Shown here: positions 60,964-64,000 of the stretch, in pieces
Numbering within the stretch: the first letter of the stretch is position 1
Layout: every line of letters starts with the position of its first letter
Source: Actinomycetota bacterium
GTDB taxonomy: Bacteria > Actinomycetota > Actinomycetes > S36-B12 > CAIYMF01
Assembly: GCA_026393115.1 (NCBI GenBank)
Contig: JAPLAU010000024.1
Span: 1-64,000, forward strand
Reading direction: 5' to 3'
Length of the DNA stretch: 64,000 nucleotides
Position numbers and translations under genes: made by a program
Notes under the pieces: model-generated
The model's database searches: none
Told to the model about the DNA's origin: nothing
The model's input: the letters and a program-made list of their open reading frames with translations, nothing else

Positions 60964-62637
60964 CTATTTCTCGGGCTTGACCGCGTCCGCGAGATCCTGC
61001 GCCACGATTGCCTTGATCTGATCGAAGTCCTCGCCCTGCGGACCCAACTGCGGCCAGATGCGCTTGAACAGCAACTGCTGGGCGTGGAACGCCAGATTTG
61101 TGGTGAGGTGGAAGTTGGGATCCTCCAACTGCGGAGGCAGCGGCCATCCCTTCTCCTTGGCCGTCTTAATCAGGCCGGGGATGGCGACCTTGCCCAGATT
61201 GCTCAGGGTGCGATCGTTGGCTTCCCAGTTGATCTGCCACTCGGGCACAGGGTTCGCTCGCGGAACTCCCCAAGTGTCGGGGTCGGTCGGCGTCTCGCGG
61301 CTGAACACGTAGTCGATGGGCTTGGCGGCCCTGTCTCGTTCGGTGAACACATCGCCGATGTCCCACAGTTTGCACAAGGTCGCAAGAAGTGACGTGTGCC
61401 GGTGCTCGTCGTTGTAGACCGCTCCAGACTCAACCCACGGAGAGACGACGATCGCTGGTACGCGGTATCCCGATCGATCAAAGCGGAAGCCGTACTGACC
61501 CTCGGGCGCCTCCCTATCGGGTGCAGGAACAGGGCCGGGGGGAACGTGATCGTAGGTGCCACCTGGCTCATCCCAACCGATGAGCAGCGTCGTGTTCCAG
61601 ACGTTGGCGCCATCGGGTGAGCGCATACCGCGGTAAGCGTCGAACAGTCGCTGCAGAAAAGCTTCTCCCGACAGGATCGATGAGGGAACGTCGACTTCCA
61701 ATTGCATGCCCTTGACGAGCGCGGCACCTGCTGCGGGGTGGTAGTCGCCGTGTCCGACGAGCAGGTTGGGCTCGATCATCGCGAAGTCAGGGAGGTTGCC
61801 CGAGGCGGCATCTTCCTCGAATTCGCTGAACGGCACGAAGTGAGTCGCGAAGCGTTCATGCAATTGCGGCCAGTGGATAAGGCCGGTGAGCGAGGCTCCT
61901 GTGTCTCCCTCGACGTAGACCTTCCAGGTGCGACCGTGGGCCTCGAGGCGGTTGAAGATCGTCTCAGCGGTGTTGTCGTGAATCCAGTGACCGATCGGAG
62001 CGTTCGCAGTTCCACCGGTCGGTAGCGGTGTGCACGTAGCGGCCGTCCAGAACGAGCGATTCATGAACGTCTGCGACGGAACTTCACAGAACCAGTGGTC
62101 GAAGACGCCAAACTCCCGTGCCAATCCGTTGAGCACAGGAACCTGCTCGGGGGTGTAGCACTGCATGATCTGCGCGTACTCGTCGTAGGTGGGTTGGCGA
62201 CCCATCTCCCAGGTGAGGAAGGAGATGTAGTCGGTGACGAATCCGTCCATCGTGGGAGTCGCGCCTTCGGGCGGAGCATTGAACGGAGGCTTGAATTCAT
62301 CGCCACCCGCGAAGCGATTCTGCTCATCTAAGACGCCGAACACCTGCGTGTTCGTGTGCATGTACTCCTCGCCGGAGTCCGGGTTAGGTGCATCCATGTC
62401 GTCGCCTATGTACACCGCAACGCGGCCGCTGCCGTCGGGCGGCTGGTGCTCAGCCCATTCCGGAACGGGGTTGCTGAGTTCCTTGCCGACCACTCCCTCG
62501 AACGTCTTACCGTCCTCGGGTCCGTAGAGGTGACCCAGAAGGTTGTCGAGTGATCGGTTTTCGAAGAGCACGACGATCACGTGATCCATGGCGTGTGAGC
62601 GGTCGGGTGTGGTCACTTCGGACTCCTTGAGACTCAT
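60964..62637 (-). CDS. Phosphoesterase family protein (phospholipase C-like, PF04185)
   Basis: The 557-aa protein has HVIVVLFENRSLDNLLGHLYG with catalytic residues Glu/Asn of the alkaline-phosphatase superfamily, QTFMNRSFWTA, ARNLPDFAMIEPN-type region (NLPDFAMIEPN), DEPGGTYDHVPP and SRYSGYRVPAIVVSPW-like RSGYRVPAIVVSPWVESG. Such proteins hydrolyse phospholipids or phosphonate/phosphate esters. No clear signal peptide is visible, so it may be cytosolic. AGAAGG lies 7 bases before ATG 62637. Confidence 0.9.
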   Translation of the reverse strand: MSLKESEVTTPDRSHAMDHVIVVLFENRSLDNLLGHLYGPEDGKTFEGVVGKELSNPVPEWAEHQPPDGSGRVAVYIGDDMDAPNPDSGEEYMHTNTQVFGVLDEQNRFAGGDEFKPPFNAPPEGATPTMDGFVTDYISFLTWEMGRQPTYDEYAQIMQCYTPEQVPVLNGLAREFGVFDHWFCEVPSQTFMNRSFWTAATCTPLPTGGTANAPIGHWIHDNTAETIFNRLEAHGRTWKVYVEGDTGASLTGLIHWPQLHERFATHFVPFSEFEEDAASGNLPDFAMIEPNLLVGHGDYHPAAGAALVKGMQLEVDVPSSILSGEAFLQRLFDAYRGMRSPDGANVWNTTLLIGWDEPGGTYDHVPPGPVPAPDREAPEGQYGFRFDRSGYRVPAIVVSPWVESGAVYNDEHRHTSLLATLCKLWDIGDVFTERDRAAKPIDYVFSRETPTDPDTWGVPRANPVPEWQINWEANDRTLSNLGKVAIPGLIKTAKEKGWPLPPQLEDPNFHLTTNLAFHAQQLLFKRIWPQLGPQGEDFDQIKAIVAQDLADAVKPEK

Positions 62638-62939
62638 CGCGGAACCTTCTCGCTCAACCGTAGTGCGGACACGCCTCACGTCGCGCGAGTTCATCACCTG
62701 CGCGGCTCAAAGGAGCCAGATAACCCGCGTAACTGATGGACTCGCGGGAAGACGTGGAAGTGGGAACGTCCACTACTCAGGTGCTACGGAAACCCAATGT
62801 CAGCGTAGGTGACTCACGGCCACAGTTCCGGTCGTCGTTACGGCGAAATGTATCCAGCGGCGTACATTTCGCCCGGCGCCGATCACCCCGCCCGGTACGT
62901 TCACCACACCAGCCGTGAAAGCTGACCGAGGGACACCTG
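62638..62939. promoter_or_regulatory. 302-bp divergent control region with a perfect inverted repeat
   Basis: This spacer separates the phosphoesterase gene (minus) and the small membrane gene (plus). It contains GGCGAAATGTA-N10-TACATTTCGCC at 62842-62873, 11-bp perfect arms. Located between divergent starts, it is a candidate operator or promoter-overlapping site. No gene is visible in the region. Confidence 0.65.
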
Positions 62940-63398
62940 ATGACCGAGACATCGTCTGACAACGACATGGGACCCGACACGCCTGCCTCCCCAGCCCGCT
63001 CGACCCGACGCACCCGTCGCCTGGCCATCATCGGCGCACTTGCGCTCGTGCTCGTCGCTGGCGCCGTGCTCGTGGGAGTGAAAACCACCGGCGCCAGGTC
63101 GGGGGCGCTGGTCAACAAGATCGTTTGCTCACCCCGAGCTACCTCGACGAATACAGTGACGCTGACGTGGACAGACGATGCTGACTTGTCCGGAGGCTAT
63201 TTCGATATTCTCTGGAAACAGAGCCCCTTTGGAGGAAGTGGTCACATCCAGGTGGCCGGGCAAGAGGGGTATGTTGAGTACAGCGTGACGCTCACCAGTA
63301 CTAAGACGGACACTTGGAGTGGCCAATCCCTCTTCTACTCGCCGAATGCGGGACCGCAGAACAAGACTGAGGCCTACGGATACGCCGACTGCCGCTGA
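62940..63398 (+). CDS. Small membrane-anchored extracytoplasmic protein
   Basis: The 152-aa protein has a TM helix (RLAIIGALALVLVAGAVLVGV, about 28-48) and a Thr/Ser/Gly-rich beta domain of about 90 residues with two cysteines (KIVCSPR near the start, YADCR at the end) that could form a disulfide. It resembles a fibronectin-like fold (TVTLTWTDDADLSGGYFDILWK). No family recognised. GAGGGA is upstream of the ATG. Confidence 0.8.
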   Translation: MTETSSDNDMGPDTPASPARSTRRTRRLAIIGALALVLVAGAVLVGVKTTGARSGALVNKIVCSPRATSTNTVTLTWTDDADLSGGYFDILWKQSPFGGSGHIQVAGQEGYVEYSVTLTSTKTDTWSGQSLFYSPNAGPQNKTEAYGYADCR

Positions 63399-63423
63399 GA
63401 CAACGAGCACCCCACAAGCAACG

Positions 63424-63457
63424 AACCCCCGGAAGTGTTGGCACTCCGGGGGTTTCT
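63424..63457 (+). terminator. Terminator after the small membrane protein gene
   Basis: AACCCCCGGA-GTG pairs with CAC-TCCGGGGGTTT and is followed by CTTGC. It lies 26 bases after the stop and may also serve the tRNA-Asn gene on the other strand. Confidence 0.85.
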
Positions 63458-63459
63458 TG

Positions 63460-63532
63460 CTCCCGCGATTGGACTCGAACCAATAACCGCCCGATTAACA
63501 GTCGGGAGCTCTGCCAATTGAGCTACGCGGGA
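63460..63532 (-). tRNA. tRNA-Asn (anticodon GTT)
   Basis: A 73-nt cloverleaf: TCCCGCG pairing CGCGGGA with discriminator G, D-arm AGCTCAATTGGCAGAGC, anticodon loop CTGTTAA, T-arm GGTTCGAGTCC. No encoded CCA. Confidence 0.96.
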
Positions 63533-63603
63533 TGACCAGCCGCCCGAAGGCGACGGCCTTGAGATTACCAGCCCGACCCGAGTGACTCGGAACGGCCTCG
63601 GCC

Positions 63604-64000
63604 CTACTCCTCGCCGGTCGAACGCGTACGGAGGTCGCGCCGGTACGCCTCGAGGGCGAACAGGTCGCGTGTTAACCGCTCGTATTCGTCGGGCTCGGCA
63701 GCGGCATCAACTCTCTGCAGCCTCCCCTTCACTTCGGCGACTCGCCGCATGGCGTCAAGTTCGAGCAGTCGTGCCACTATTCCGATGGCATAGCGGTCTT
63801 CAATCTCATCAGTTTCGCCACGTTCAGAACGCAGCGGCTCGACCACCAACGCCGTGACCAAGCTACGCGCCACGTCGTCGTCGCTGGCAGTCAACACTGC
63901 GTCGACCCAGCCGCGCTCGCCCAATGACGCGCCCGCCACCGCGCCGCCAGCGGTGATGATTGCCGCGTGAACGCCGGCATGCGGAGGGAACGTGAAGGCC
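63604..64000 (-). CDS. dnaG: DNA primase C-terminal part (5' end outside window)
   Basis: The frame is open from the window edge (FPPHAGVHAAIITAGGAV...) to a stop at 63604. The end VEPLRSERGETDEIEDRYAIGIVARLLELDAMRRVAEVKGRLQRV...EYERLTRDLFALEAYRRDLR matches the C-terminal helicase-interaction domain of actinobacterial DnaG. The catalytic TOPRIM domain lies outside the window. Confidence 0.88.
   Translation of the reverse strand, partial: AFTFPPHAGVHAAIITAGGAVAGASLGERGWVDAVLTASDDDVARSLVTALVVEPLRSERGETDEIEDRYAIGIVARLLELDAMRRVAEVKGRLQRVDAAAEPDEYERLTRDLFALEAYRRDLRTRSTGEE

Overview
The window comes from a high-GC (about 60%) Gram-positive of the class Actinomycetes. Evidence: WhiB and DUF3052/DUF3145 proteins, AhpE-type peroxiredoxin, homodimeric AceE, a fused RNase HI/phosphatase, frequent GTG starts, and gene order shared with Mycobacterium (the Rv2228c-Rv2247 neighbourhood) and Streptomyces (fasR-fabD-fabH-acpP-fabF). 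The exact order cannot be read from the sequence. The left half is mostly conserved core; the right half (from about 30 kb) is more accessory.

0-7 kb: tail of a Lys/Ala-rich histone-like protein, a small conserved ORF, map, ppgK, a MarR regulator with a repetitive tail, rnpB (minus), yaaA, and a translationally coupled minus-strand trio (Nif3-like, zinc ribbon, RNase HI/phosphatase), then tRNA-Val. 7-18 kb: ahpE, an unrecognised protein, DUF3052, aceE, a PucR/FasR-type regulator, and the plus-strand fatty-acid operon fabD-fabH-acpP-fabF-accD. Here pyruvate dehydrogenase (acetyl-CoA supply), the carboxyltransferase (malonyl-CoA) and type II FAS enzymes sit together. FabD carries a C-terminal biotinyl-like domain whose modifiable Lys is replaced by Arg.

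18-25 kb: NAD-dependent molybdenum formate dehydrogenase, fdsG-fdsB-fdsA followed by a MobA-DUF6457 fusion, all with 4-bp overlaps, and divergent fdhD. FdsA appears to contain the FdsD subunit as its own C-terminus. 25-30 kb: DUF3145, a conserved hypothetical, and ung followed by two adjacent PD-(D/E)XK nucleases with Fe-S-type cysteines; the larger has two cysteine modules but only one catalytic site. 30-39.9 kb: SDR, SGNH hydrolase, ornithine cyclodeaminase-like protein, secreted glucuronyl C5-epimerase-like protein, Usp, a three-subunit molybdenum hydroxylase (coxM-L-S type), WhiB and a STAS protein.

40.0-41.5 kb is a scar of mobile DNA: a degenerate tRNA-Met, an IS3 transposase fragment with an internal stop, a glycosyltransferase fragment, one intact NmrA-like gene, an IS481 fragment and an intact tRNA-Met. 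41.5-47 kb: PPOX flavoprotein, membrane-anchored SNase, HerA-like ATPase, GAP-family transporter and CDF exporter. 46.9-51.9 kb: cell-surface glycan genes (glycosidase, FdtA-like isomerase, DegT aminotransferase, glycosyltransferase, methyltransferase). 52-55.4 kb: a membrane protein joining a probable pseudokinase to an LPG-synthase-type domain, and a NERD-TM-excalibur protein. 55.5-63.4 kb: secreted proteins (propeller-like protein, Tat-exported Dyp peroxidase with a basic tail, TolB-like propeller, phosphoesterase). The window closes with tRNA-Asn and the 3' part of dnaG.
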